A stretch of 64,000 nucleotides of DNA. Origin: Campanula takesimana. Lineage: Eukaryota; Streptophyta; Magnoliopsida; Asterales; Campanulaceae. Numbering within the stretch: position 1 is the first letter of the stretch; every line of letters begins with the position of its first letter. The translations under genes and the position numbers were made by a program. The stretch spans positions 62,001 to 126,000 of the forward strand of contig JAOWBW010001919.1 of NCBI GenBank assembly GCA_026119855.1. The letters are read 5' to 3'. The notes beneath the pieces were generated by a model, which ran no database searches, had not been told where the DNA came from, and saw nothing but the letters and a program-made list of their open reading frames with translations. Shown one piece after another: positions 34,296 to 44,640 of the stretch.

Positions 34296-36250
34296 TGTCA
34301 CGACCCCGGACCCCGCGGGCCCGAGACCGCGATCTGGACGTCGACTTAAAACCAAAACTGTGAAATACCGAAGTTAAAAATTTCATTTGATACCAAAAGG
34401 TGCAAACACAGGGTTTTGAAAATCATCTTGAACAACAAGGTAAAACTAGTATAAACTCCATAAGTTTATACACCAAAGTTACAAAATACACAAATCCTAA
34501 TGACGTCAATGTTTGGTACAAATATCCCAAAAGGTTACACATTTATATAATGTAAACCAACCTATAACAACCTTCCCCAAAAGAATATATCCACACCCGA
34601 CGTCCTCTTTCTCGTGATCAGCGAGACTAATCCTTAGCACCTGGGGGGGGGTTAAGGAAAAACAAAGATAAAAAGAAAGGGGGTGAGATAAATCTCAATA
34701 AGTTACTAATGCAACTACATGACATGCTATGATGCAATATACAATACGCAATAATAAATATCACATAGCACATAGCATTTATCACTTAACAGATAGCCGC
34801 GGAAATAAACACATAACAAAGGATATAGCCAAGGTTTTCCAAACCGGAACATCCAAATAAAGGATCGCTGCGCAGCTTCAATAATCAACCAGTCATCATC
34901 TCCATAATAGCATGAAAGCCGAAGAGAAAACCCCGGTACCGGAACCAATAACCATAAAAGTGTCACAAGGGACAAGGACCATGACACAAAGTCATGCCCG
35001 GTAGCTAGATACATTCACAAAGGAAGCTAACTTATCCTTTCCAAGGCCAATCTGGAAAAGGGGTATAGAAGGGGGCAAAACAATGGTCAACATTATAATG
35101 GACTTGGCTTTGCCATTATAATCTTTCCCATCGCCCGATGCAACAAATATGCCAGCTGGGCTTCCAAATAAATGCTAAGTAATAATAATTTAGCATGAAT
35201 AAATAACTTAAGGTTCCAAAGTAGGGAATCATTCCAATTAAATCACCACAAAGGTAAACCGATATAAACCGCACATCAAAGATGAACCACATTCCCAAAA
35301 TGATACTTAATCAAATTCCATATCATATTTATTCACAAAGAATCAAATCCAAACAATAAAGTGTTCCACGGTGTTATCTTAAGTTAATTAGAGGAAATAA
35401 ACCTAAACTAATTAAGCCTTAAGTCTTAAACCAAGCAAATGGACAAAATCCTGGAATAGTGAGCGGGCGGGCGCCTGGGCATAGGCAGGCGGGCGCCTGA
35501 ATGACCAGAAGGTCTAGTCATCAGAAAATGACATGTAGGCGGGCGCCTGGAGGGGGTCGGGCGGGCGCCTGGTCTGGATTCCAGTCGGGAAAACAGAGCT
35601 GGGTTCCTTAAGTTCTAACCCAATTCTCACCACACTCAAAATCAAGCACAATCAATCTCCCCCAAGCATAAATATGAACCACAACAACTTATAACTAGGA
35701 TGAGGGCCAAGATAACATCATTTATCAACCAAGATCAAGGTTTAATCCCAACTTTCATCAAATCACCATTTTCAATCAAAACTCAAAATAGATTCTCAAT
35801 AAAATCCAAACAAATTCAAAACCCAACCAAACTTCAAATATAACACATCAAACATTATCTAAACATGATATAAACATTTTAGCATCAAAATGGGGGAAAA
35901 GCAACTTACTTGATAAATCTCAAAGTTGACGGAATTCAATTCTTTTTGGTTCTACGCGATCCTATCGACGATCTAAACAAGGTTCATGTTTTAAGAAATG
36001 AGAGGAAGAGGAAGGAAATGAAGAGAGAAGTAAAGAAAGAAAATGCTTACCTTTCTATGGAGAGAGAGAGGGAAATGGGCTGGGAAAATGAGGAGGGAGG
36101 TGGAGTGTATGAGGATGGGGGAGGTGAGGGAAGGAGTAGGGAGGGAGTAGGGAATGATTTAAAAGATTACACTTAGGCCCCCTCCACTACACTACTAACG
36201 CAAATGCTACACTCCCTACTAACAATTAAGACCCAACAATACTACACTAA
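34296..36250 (-). repeat. 5' LTR of GyC (outer end unclear)
   Basis: Inner end on the plus strand TGTCACGACCCCGG, next to the primer site. It extends about 1.95 kb to where GyB LTR sequence begins (36251). No clear TG..CA partner end is seen at 36250, so the outer end may be lost. It holds four copies of GGCGGGCGCCTG (35466-35571). The plus-strand frame 35910-36176 is a GA-rich low-complexity run, not a gene. Confidence 0.7.
35466..35571. repeat. Four GGCGGGCGCCTG words in the GyC LTR
   Basis: Exact copies at 35466-35477, 35488-35499, 35538-35549 and 35560-35571. The starts are 22, 50 and 22 bp apart, so two pairs with equal inner spacing. Each contains the GGCGCC palindrome, in an otherwise AT-rich LTR. 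Confidence 0.85.
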
Positions 36251-37106
36251 CCCAAGATGACATTTTTATGACTTATTAACTTTTAAAGAGTCAAATTAAC
36301 ACATAAAGATTGAATCTTTATAACCCCAAAGGGGACTTTAGAGCTAGATCAATGTTGGATGATAAAGATGGAAGCTTTATCATCCAAATGATCATTATTG
36401 CCAACAAAAGCATCATTCCAACTAGACAAGAATGTAAATGACAATCAACAAGCCATGATCATCTAGGTTTGAACCTCTTCCACACAAGGCATGGAGGGCA
36501 CCTTGGATCATCTCATGGCTTGGACAAGAGAAATATAGAGTAATATATGTATATTTGCTTGAATGGACAAGTCTTGCATAAATGTAAAGTTGCTTGAATG
36601 GACAAGTCTTGCAAGTAATGTAAAAGTGCTTGAATGGACAAGTCTTGCAAGTAATATAGAGATTAACATAAAATTAAACAAAGATTAAAGAGAAAATAGA
36701 GTTATAGATGAAGAGAAGGGAGGGGGAGAAGGTGGTTTTACCTATTTTGGTTTAGCCAATCTTCCTTTCTCTCTTTCACTCTTTGTTTCACTCTTCTCTC
36801 ACACTACTGCAGTGATTTTGACAGAGTAATCCTTCTTATGTTGTTTCTCCCCCCCTGAAATGATCAGCATGGGGTTCAATTTATAGAGGCTGAGGGTGCC
36901 CAAAGTAGCCGTACGGCTAGGGACCTCATGCGCCCAAACCATCCGTACGACTCGACTTGGAGAGCTTCTGGATTTTTCCAAGTTTAATTCCAGTTCAGTC
37001 CTGGAATATCAGGTTTATCTTAGTGAGGTCCTGGCCCATTGGTTTATCCCTCAATGGTACCAAGAATTCTTCTAAAGTAGGTCGATTTCAGATTGGGGTG
37101 CTTACA
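36251..37106 (-). repeat. 5' LTR fragment of GyB
   Basis: The minus strand begins TGTAAGCACCCCAATCTG at 37106, the exact LTR start of the GyA1 family, and matches GyA1 8312 to about 9145. It carries the TATA box (36879-36885) and GCCGTACGGC (36908-36917). Homology ends at about 36251 within the LTR. The remaining ~675 bp of LTR and first ~110 bp of leader are missing; GyC lies in their place. Outside, at 37107, is CoE. Confidence 0.85.
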
Positions 37107-38640
37107 TGTATATGCAGATTTCTCTTTTTCAGATTCATCATTGGCGGGGACCAGCATATCCATAATTCCTGAAACATCATCTTCAATGGTTTTTTAGATT
37201 TAAATCAGATAAATCATCAAAAGTGACATTTATGGATTCCATAATAGTCTTGGTCATAAGATTATAAATCCTGTAAGCCCGACTATTTGTGGAATATCCC
37301 AAGAACACAACTTTATCACTTTTGGAATCAAATTTAGACAAGTAATCCCTATCATTTAGCACATAGCATATGCACCCAAACACATGAAAATATTTAAGAG
37401 TAGGTTTCTTTCCCAAAAGAATTTTATAAGGAGTCATTGTAGAACCGACTCTCAAATAGACCCTATTTCTAATGTGACAAGCAGTGTTAAGAGCCTCAGC
37501 CCAGAATCGTTTTGAAATGTTTTTGGAACTCAACATTACACGAGCCATTTCTTGTAATGTTCAATTCTTTCTTTCAGCCACCCCATTTTGTTGAGGTGTC
37601 TTAGGGGCAGAAAACTCATGAGTTATGCCTTTGGAGTTGCAAAACTCAGAGAATTAGGAATTCTCAAATTCTGTTCTATGATGTGACCTAATCCTGACAA
37701 CTTTTTCACCATGAAGATTTTTGACCTTTTTGTACCATATTTTGAAAACATCAATTGCCTCAGACTTATATTTTAAAAACAAAACCCAAGTATACCTTTA
37801 AAAATCATCCACACACACAAAAGAGTATTTCTTTTTCCCTATACTATCAACCTCAATGGGACCCATGAGATCAGTATGAATTAACTGAAGATTTCTGGAA
37901 GCAGAACTGTGGGTGACTCTTTTGTGAGGTGTTTTGGTTTGTTTCCCCTTTTGACATGGGCCACACACACAAGAATTTTAAAAATCAAGTCTGGGCAAGT
38001 CTTTCACAGCATTGAATCTCACAAGTTCCTCAATTTTCCTAACACTAGCATGACCCAACTTTTGATGCCACAAATCAAGATCACTAATTTTGGCAGAGAG
38101 ACAAGACATATTGCTACCAAATTTATAGCAATTATTCTGAGATCTAATTCCAGTAAACAAACATGTATTGGTATCATCAAACACTTTGCACTCATGTTTA
38201 TCAAACCGAACATAGAGATTGTCATCACATAGTTGACTTATGCTGATAAGATTAGCTTTTAGTCCTTCTACATGATATACATTCTTTAGTTTTGGCATAT
38301 GATCAATACACAGAGTACCTTTACCAATAATCTTACCTTGGGCACCTCCCCCGTAATTCACATTTCCTCCTTTTATGGGAGAATAGTCAGACAGAAATTC
38401 AACATTACCTGTCATGTGCCTTAAGCACCCACTGTCAAAGTACCATGAACTTGATACACTCCCCTTTGAGGAAGTGATAATCACTTTGTATTCTTCTGTG
38501 TTTTTCTTAATCTATATGTACTTACCCATGTTTCGGAGTTGAGGAGGTTGGTGAGATGTCACTTTAGTTCTCACCGGAGGAACCTGTTCTCCAAGATCTC
38601 TTAGTCTCTGAAAGCAGAAAGGTCTGATGTGACCTGGTTA
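37107..38640 (-). pseudogene. CoE protease and integrase, truncated
   Basis: Copia protease motif SWYFDSGCLRHMTG at ~38450, followed by the GAG-pre-integrase domain (LWHQKLGHASVRKIEELV, ~38060). The integrase runs through several shifts (LIHTDLMGP ~37880, the TPQQNGVAERKN glutamate context ~37570) into 37548-37183 (FWAEALNTACHIRNRV, KYFHVFGCICYVLNDRD). GyB inserted at 37106/37107, before the RT. Several stops are single changes from sense codons. Confidence 0.85.
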
Positions 38641-40295
38641 AAACAATAGTGACACACAAATCGTTTCTTCCTAGGTATATTATCACCTTTTTGAAAGCTT
38701 TTAGTTTGTGAACCAGACTCTCCTTCTTTGAAAAACACAGTGTTGTAGCCAATACCTATCTTAGTATGAGTTCCTACACTCAAAACTTCATCCAATTTAG
38801 CTTTCCCAGTGTTTAATTTCATGAAAGTCTCTTCTGCCTTTTCAAGCTTAGACTTCACTTTCTCAAGTTCTAGATTTCTTTTGGTGATGATGACCTCCAA
38901 TTTCCCTATTATTTCCTTTTGGTCATCATTTTCTTTAGACACTCTCTCAAGTTCCTTTTTCAAAGAATTATTTTCTTCAAGAAGTTTCTGGTTCACTTTT
39001 TCGAAAATAGCTATTTTCTCTACACGTTTCTCCCAATCAGCAAAGAGATCCATGTAGGCTTCATAAAGTTCCCCAAAATTCCCTTCACTATCATCTTCCT
39101 CTGTTTTTCCAACAGTAGTATAATTAAAGAATTTCAGAACATAGTCAGAAGGTGTGGACTGAGAAGTGATAACACCACAATGTTTATCAGTATATAAGTG
39201 ATTTTGAGATTCGGAGTCAATGACTGCCAAGTGGGCAGTCTCAGCTTCATCCTCACTATCACTTAGGGTTGCAGTTAGATTCATTCCCTTTTTCTTTAGA
39301 GTATTGGCACACTCATTAGCATAGTGACCAAAACCTTTGCAGGCTCTACATTGAACATAATCACTTTTCTTTTTACCAAAACTACCAGGCCTCTTAAAGC
39401 TACTCTCTGTGTCATCTTTTGTCTTCTTAAATTACTTTGAGGTTTAGAAGGAAACTTGTTTTCTCTTTTATTTTTAATAAAAGATGTGAATTATTTGGTT
39501 AACAAGGCAACATCTTCTGTTTCCAATTCAGATTTGTCAATTTCTTTTGAAATTTCTTCCATTTCTTTGGGAACTTTAGACACACTAGCAAGATCAGTCG
39601 CAAGGGCTATGTTATCAGCCTTGTGTTGCTGTTGAATAGCCAAATTCATTTCAAACATGGTTAGTTTGCTCACAAGAGAATTGTAACCCATAGTGGCAGT
39701 GTCATTGGCTTCTTCAATAGCAACAATTTTTATATTAAACTTCTCAGTGACAGTTCTAAGTAATTTGCTTACTAACATAGCATTAGAGATGGGTTCACCT
39801 AGGGAGAGACACTCGTTTGAGATATCTTTGATTTTAGCAGAATATCTTTTGATAACTTTAGAGTCTGAAATTCTCAGGTTTTCAAACTTTGTAATGAGTA
39901 TTCTGAACCTAGTGCCCTTTACTCCTTCATCTCCTTCACAGTGAGCTTGAAAAATATCCCACACATTTTTAGCAATGCTTTGATTGGTGACAAGACGATA
40001 CATATCTTCATCAACATGACTAGATATATCACCCAAAGCATTGGAATTATAATTTTCTAGGGCCACTTCATCAGTTGTCCAGTCCTTCTCCGGTTTAGAT
40101 AAGGAGACCTTTTCATCAGAGGTTTCCCCCTCTGTGGCCTTACTTTCAATCCTAGGAGGAGTCAAGGCAACTATGATACTCCGCCATGCTCTCTCATCAA
40201 ATTGCTTTGATGTACAGACGCATTTTGGATTTCCACAATACATAGTTTGTACCGTCCAACACAGGAGGACGATACAGACTTAACTGACTCTCCAT
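38641..40295 (-). pseudogene. CoE gag
   Basis: The start ATG is at 40295 with the usual copia opening (LYRPPVLDGTNY near 40270). An extra T near 40205 shifts the frame; the frame then runs to 39491 with the UBN2-type core (VWDIFQAHCEGDEGVKGTR). The TAA at 39491 replaces a probable CAA. Then come a zinc knuckle CRACKGFGHYANEC (~39340), an acidic stretch, a long coiled coil (LLEENNSLKKELERVSKEND, 39030-38820) and a second knuckle beginning FVCHYC (~38655) with a one-base loss. In the family this is the RNA-packaging protein. Confidence 0.85.
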
Positions 40296-40340
40296 TATGA
40301 CTATCCTTTCTGGATCATACTCAGTATATCAAGTGGAGGC

Positions 40341-40352
40341 TTTGGTGCCAAT
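40341..40352 (-). other. Primer binding site of CoE
   Basis: On the minus strand ATTGGCACCAAA directly follows the LTR end. It resembles the TTGGTATCAGAGC class used by copia elements but is diverged (GCACCAAAGC), so tRNA assignment is uncertain. Confidence 0.55.
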
Positions 40353-40794
40353 TGAAACTTTAGATAGCTAGGACAGTACATAGAATCAGAGACTTGGTGT
40401 GAGTCTTAGTGTTAAGACACGATATATCACACCACAAACTCACACAGCGGAATAATAATTTAAAACAAAAAGGAATTAACACTTATCTTTCAGCAAAGTG
40501 CTGAAGATAACAAAACTTCTCTTATTGATTGAATCGGTTAACCGAAGACTTACAGACTAAGAGAAATACTAAATAACTCAAGAACACAAGTTTTGCCAAA
40601 ACTTGTATTCAACTAAAACACCAAAACACTAAAGCACTCTCAAATGAATCTATTGTTATTCTCACAGAACGCGTACATATTCATTCACCAGTCCTCTATA
40701 TTTATACACTATTAGGACTTGGTTGATTGGTCATCGAGATCTCCATCTTTTGTGAAAGATATTGAGATAATCTTCACTATTATTCTCTTATTAT
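40353..40794 (-). repeat. 5' LTR of CoE, inner part
   Basis: Starts TGAAACTTTAG on the plus strand next to the primer site. A minus-strand TATA element lies at about 40696-40709 (TGTATAAATATAG). It is cut at 40794 by GyD, whose ATTAT target duplication reappears at 53364-53368. Confidence 0.75.
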
Positions 40795-41012
40795 TGTGAA
40801 TACGTGTGTTTGAAATTGGGAATATTCATAGTAACATTAAAATTATGAGAGTCGCCACGCCGTTTTAGTTATAGCCAAAACATTGAGAAAAGCATGTTAA
40901 TGGGTTCGGGGGTCAAATTACAACAAGAGAAGAATATTGAACGGTATCACTCCTATTGCCCGAATTGATCGGTCTTTCTATCATGATGAATGTGTTAGTA
41001 GTGTGTTAGTGA

Positions 41013-41077
41013 TTTAGACCGGATCCGAAGATTGCCTATGTTCCTCTCAATGTGAGAAGCTCAGGTCAGCGTAGTTC
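41013..41077 (-). other. Structured motif, type I copy in the GyD 3' LTR
   Basis: Minus-strand GAACTACGCTGACCTGAG, inner stem CTTCTC/GAGAGG, then AACATAGGCAATC and GGATCCGGTCTAAA. The outer stem has one G-to-A change (CATAG). Same copy at 51812-51876 in the 5' LTR. Confidence 0.6.
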
Positions 41078-41689
41078 GCAGAGAATTAGAATAGGCAGAA
41101 GAATCGGGATCATGCATAATGAGGGGGGAATTACCTAAAGATTAGGGTTTAGAAGTAGTTCCTAGATCATCCTCGGGTTGATGAACCCTAGATCATCATC
41201 GGCTATGAAATAACATGTAAACATGAAGATCGCAACCCTAAATATAGCATAAAAAAGGTTTTAATCCAAGAACATGATGAACATATGGAGAACATATTAT
41301 GAACATATGAATGTCATGAAGAAAATATGAATAAAGATGTTAGGAACATGAATATTATGAAGAACACATGAATAAACATATTAACAATATGAATATTATG
41401 GAGAACATATGAATAAACATATTAAGAATATAAATATTATGGATCTAAATTAATAATATGGCAAGAACATGAAGAAAAAGTTAGAAAACTTACCTTTGTT
41501 GGCAAGAAATAACCTTGGATCTTCTTGGGATTCTTGAGAGTGTTTTTGGAGGCTTGAATGACTTGATTTAGAAGCAAAATCGTCACTTGTGGGCTCTAAA
41601 TTCGGATCCTTTCATTATGAGGCAAGGGAGGTCTTTAAATAGGAAACTTGTGGAGAGATCTGACGGTCCAGATCACCTGAGGCAAAGAT

Positions 41690-41780
41690 GGCCGCGTGGC
41701 CAAGATTGCATTTGGCGAACATGGCCGCGTGGCCAATATTGCATTTGGCAAACATGGCCGCCTGACCATGATGGAATTTG
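41690..41780. repeat. GyD U3 repeats with GGCCGCGTGGCC
   Basis: GGCCGCGTGGCC at 41690-41701 and 41723-41734, followed by variants (GGCCGCCTGACC, GGCCGCGTGTCC), spaced ~33 bp with ATTGCATTTGGC between. They lie directly upstream of the TATA-like element in the element's sense direction. Also in the 5' LTR (53009-53112). Confidence 0.8.
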
Positions 41781-42044
41781 GCCGCGTGTCCAAGTTCATT
41801 GTTTTCTTGTTCTTCTTTCTCTCGCGTTCGATTTGATATGCGGTGCGTTTCGTAATTCATCCGGAGTCAAAAGTTATGACTGTTTTCGTGCCGACTGTAA
41901 TTTAAGTGATTCTAGATATTCCTAAAATAAGGAGCTATATTTTGGGAATCTGGGACAAGTCTTTTGCAAGGTTTCTAATCCCTATAAAGTCTTTGTATAT
42001 TTGGGAAAGCCCTAATAAACTCATTTTAAGATCGGGTACTAACA

Positions 42045-42056
42045 GTAGCCCCTCGG
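42045..42056 (-). other. Polypurine tract of GyD
   Basis: Minus strand CCGAGGGGCTAC next to the 3' LTR start. The ~50 bases upstream align with those of GyA1. Confidence 0.75.
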
Positions 42057-42162
42057 CGACGCTTCTTGCAAGGCAAGGTGGGGTCGACGATAAAAATAGG
42101 AACCGTTCTGAAACATGAGTTTCAAAACAGATGAAAGGTAAGCGAATGGCTGAACCTTGGCA

Positions 42163-42205
42163 GGCGACCTACGTATCCGCGGGGGAATCAAGCCAAACGT
42201 AGTTC
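42163..42205 (-). other. Structured motif, type II copy in GyD (near polypurine tract)
   Basis: Minus-strand GAACTACGTTTGGCTTGATT, then a TCC/GGA inner pairing and ATACGTAGGTCGCC. It ends ~106 bases before the polypurine tract, as in GyA1. Confidence 0.6.
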
Positions 42206-42335
42206 AAATCTGTATTGAGAATGATTGTCCTCAGATGGGGAGAAATCTGATCTGCGGGAAAATTCATCCATCGGGGAAAATGCAACTGCTGGGGATGAGA
42301 GATGACCGCGTCGGTCGGGTGGCTGAACCTTTTCA

Positions 42336-42378
42336 GGTTTCCTATGTATCCTCAAAGGAATCAAGCCGGTCGTAGTTC
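42336..42378 (-). other. Structured motif, second type II copy in GyD
   Basis: Minus-strand GAACTACGACCGGCTTGATT, TCC/GGA inner pairing and ATACATAGGAAACC. About 130 bases further from the polypurine tract than the first copy. Confidence 0.55.
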
Positions 42379-42394
42379 AGAGATGTTGGGGAAA

Positions 42395-43120
42395 TAAACG
42401 AGACATCGGACTTCTGCTAGGGATAACAAACCTACGGACACTATCCTGTATGAAGACCAAACATTCGTTAGGGAAACGAGACATCGGACTCCTGCTAGGG
42501 ATAACAATCCTACGGATACTATCTTGTATGAAGAACGAACATTCGTAAGCAATGAAGTCATTTGGGGAAATGAGGTAAGAGGGAAAATGGGACATTAAAG
42601 ACTACGTCGTCTAAATAATCCCAAGATGGAATAATAAGCGCTGGGGTAAACGCAATCAGGACCGCCCGGGTTCCTGCCAATGGCGCTAAAATAATAGATG
42701 ATGGATCTCTCGCAAACAGAAACGCCCGGGCTTCTGCCAATCACGATCGATCTTGGATGCGTATGTCATAGAGGCGCCGAAGTCTCTGCAACCATACGAA
42801 ACCTAAGCAAATATTAGGAAATGCTAAAATAATAGATGCTGGATCTCTCGCAAACAGAAACGCTGAGGCTTCTGCCAATCGCGATCGATCTAGGATGCGT
42901 ATGTCATAGAGGCGCCGAAGTCTCTACAACCATACGAATCCTAAGCAAATATTAGGAAATGCTAAAATAGATGCTGGATCTCTCGCAAATAGAAACGCCG
43001 AGGCTTCTGCCAATCGCGATCGATCTAGGATGCGTATGTTATAGAGGCGCCGAAGTCTCTACAATCATACGGATCCTAAGCAAATATTCGGTGACTGCTA
43101 AAATAATAGATGCTGGAAAC
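42395..43120. repeat. GyD arrays: ~80-bp pair and ~135-bp triplet
   Basis: A two-copy ~80-bp repeat (GAGACATCGGACTYCTGCTA, 42400-42550) is followed by three or more ~135-bp units (CTCTCGCAAAYAGAAACGCC ... GAGGCGCCGAAGTCTCT) from about 42690. No coding potential. Confidence 0.8.
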
Positions 43121-44640
43121 TGGTGTTTAAGGACCATGACTCTCCTAGGTTTGCGAATAGGGTTTAGGAATTTCCTAGGTCTAGGAGGCTAGGGCTTGGA
43201 GTTGTGGTAGGCTCAGAGGTTGGAAAGGCATTGGCTTTTAGACATAAGGCTGGGAGTTGGAAAGGTTGTGACTTCCTAGGCTTGAGACCATGGACCGTTG
43301 GGAAGAGGGATTGCTTTTGTGGAAGGTCCACTAAGCTTGATGTTAGGGTTCACCATTTTCTGGGATTGGTGACTATGGCTTGGAAATGTTCGTGGTAACC
43401 TAGGCTTTAGGCTATGTTTTAAGGCTAAGGACTGTAAACTTCCTATATTTTGAGACTAAGGTGAAGGAATTTCCTAGGTCTAGGACTAGGGTTTGAAGGG
43501 AATGTTGAATCCTAGGCTCGATGATGGAGTTTAGTGAGGATATAGTCTCCTAGGCCCTATGGCTAGGGTTTATAAAGAGTGCGACTACCTAGGCTTGAGG
43601 CTAGGGTTTGGAGCGAATGCGACTACCTAGGCTCGAGGCTAGGGTTTAGAGCGAATGCGGCTTCCTAGGCTTGAGGCTAGGGTTGATTAAGTTTTGGACA
43701 GGGCATTGTATCCTAGGTTCTGGGTTAGGGTTCAATAAGACGGGGGATTGAGATTGTAAATTTCCTAGGTTTCGAGACTAGGGTTTCGGAAATTTGGAAA
43801 TGATGTTGCATGCGGGGCTTTGGAAATTCCCTAGAACTTGGGCTAGGGTTAAAGAGGATGTTGCGGTTTCCTAGGATTAAGGCTAGGGTTTAGAGAGGAT
43901 ATGTGACTACCTAGGCTTGAGGCTAGGGTTTGGGGAGGACGCGACTTCCTGAGTTTGAGGCTAGGGTTTGGAAGAATGTCGACTACCTAGGCTTGAGGCT
44001 AGGGTTTGGAGGGAATGTGACTACCTAGGCTCGAGGGTAGGGTTTAGGAAGGATGTAGCTACCTAGTCTTTAGGCTAGGGTTTGGAAGGATGTAATTACC
44101 TAGGCTTGGGGCTAGGGTTTGGAGAGAATGCGACTACCTAGGCTCGAGGCTAGGGTTTGGAGGGAATGTGACTACCTAGGCTTAAGGCTAGGGTTTGGGA
44201 AGATGTGATTACCTAGGCTTGAGGATAGGGTTTGGGAAGATGTGATTACCTAGGCTTGAGGCTAGGGTTCGGAGCGCATGTGACTTCCTAGGCTAGAGGC
44301 TAGGGTTTGTAGAGAATGTGGCCACCTAGGCTTTAGGCTAGGGTTGAGAGAATGTGATTACCTAGGTTTAAGGCTAGGCTTCGGATAGAAGGTGACTACC
44401 TAGGCTTGTGGCTAGGGTTCGGAGCGCATGTGACTTCCTAGGCTAGAGGCTAGGGTTTGTAGAGGATGTGGCCACCTCGGCTTGAGGCCAGGTTGAGAGA
44501 ATGTGATTACTTAGGCTTAAGGCTAGGCTTCGGATAGAAGGTAACCACCTAGGCTTGAGGCTAGGGTTTAGAGAGAAGGCGATTACCTAGGTTTGGGACT
44601 AGGGTTTAGAGACCGAAAGCATTTTAAGGTTTGTCTTGGT
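43121..44640. repeat. GyD telobox-rich array (~37-40 bp units)
   Basis: Units of the form CTACCTAGGCTTGAGGCTAG + GGTTTGGAGNGAATGTGA repeat some thirty times, most regularly between 43880 and 44250 at ~37 bp spacing. At least twenty copies contain TAGGGTTT, the reverse of the plant telobox AAACCCTA. CCTAGG palindromes occur in most units. Confidence 0.88.

Larger units (their letters stand above)
30462..36250 (-). mobile_element. GyC: partial Tekay/Del-type gypsy element
   Basis: A minus-strand LTR, primer site and gag-pol cut inside the integrase at 30462. RT motifs (IDYRKLNQVTVKNKYPLPHI, FIDDILVYSKSREEH) and the primer site for initiator methionine tRNA fit chromoviruses of the Tekay/Del type. 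Neither outer edge shows a proper LTR end with target duplication: the left edge is mid-integrase, the right edge meets a broken GyB LTR. It occupies a place where ~790 bp of GyB are missing. Confidence 0.8.
5374..37106 (-). mobile_element. GyB: interrupted Tat-type gypsy element
   Basis: GyB is the same family as GyA1, in the opposite direction. Its parts are: 5' LTR start (37106 down to 36251), a GyC replacement (36250-30462), leader (30461-28857), gag and protease (28856-24189), the GyA1 insertion (24188-8312), RT to integrase (8306-5374), then the gap. The pol halves join across GyA1 with a GTACC target duplication. The outer flank at 37107 is CoE integrase sequence, so GyB inserted into CoE. 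It is defective through many stops. Confidence 0.85.
37107..40794 (-). mobile_element. CoE: SIRE-like Ty1/copia element, left part
   Basis: Minus-strand copia element with 5' LTR (40353 up, interrupted by GyD at 40794 and resuming at 53369), primer site, gag and pol up to the integrase. RT, RNase H and the 3' LTR are lost beyond GyB. The gag with a long coiled coil and two zinc knuckles fits the SIRE/Maximus type. Confidence 0.82.
40795..42044 (-). repeat. 3' LTR of GyD
   Basis: 1250 bp, TGTGAATACG to GGTACTAACA on the plus strand. A minus-strand TATA-like CTATTTAAA is at 41634-41642. U3 tandem words with GGCCGCGTGGCC lie at 41690-41780. One structured motif is in the R/U5 part (41013-41077). 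It is 520 bp shorter than the 5' LTR. Confidence 0.95.

Noticed and set aside
35910..36176. Charged 88-residue frame
   Set aside because: It is low-complexity GA-rich sequence within an LTR.
41587..41925. Plus-strand frames in the GyD LTRs (also 52834-53244)
   Set aside because: They span the U3 repeats of a minus-strand LTR and show no domain.
43121..44640. Interstitial telomere block
   Set aside because: TAGGGTTT occurs once per ~37-40 bp unit and is not in tandem seven-base repeats.
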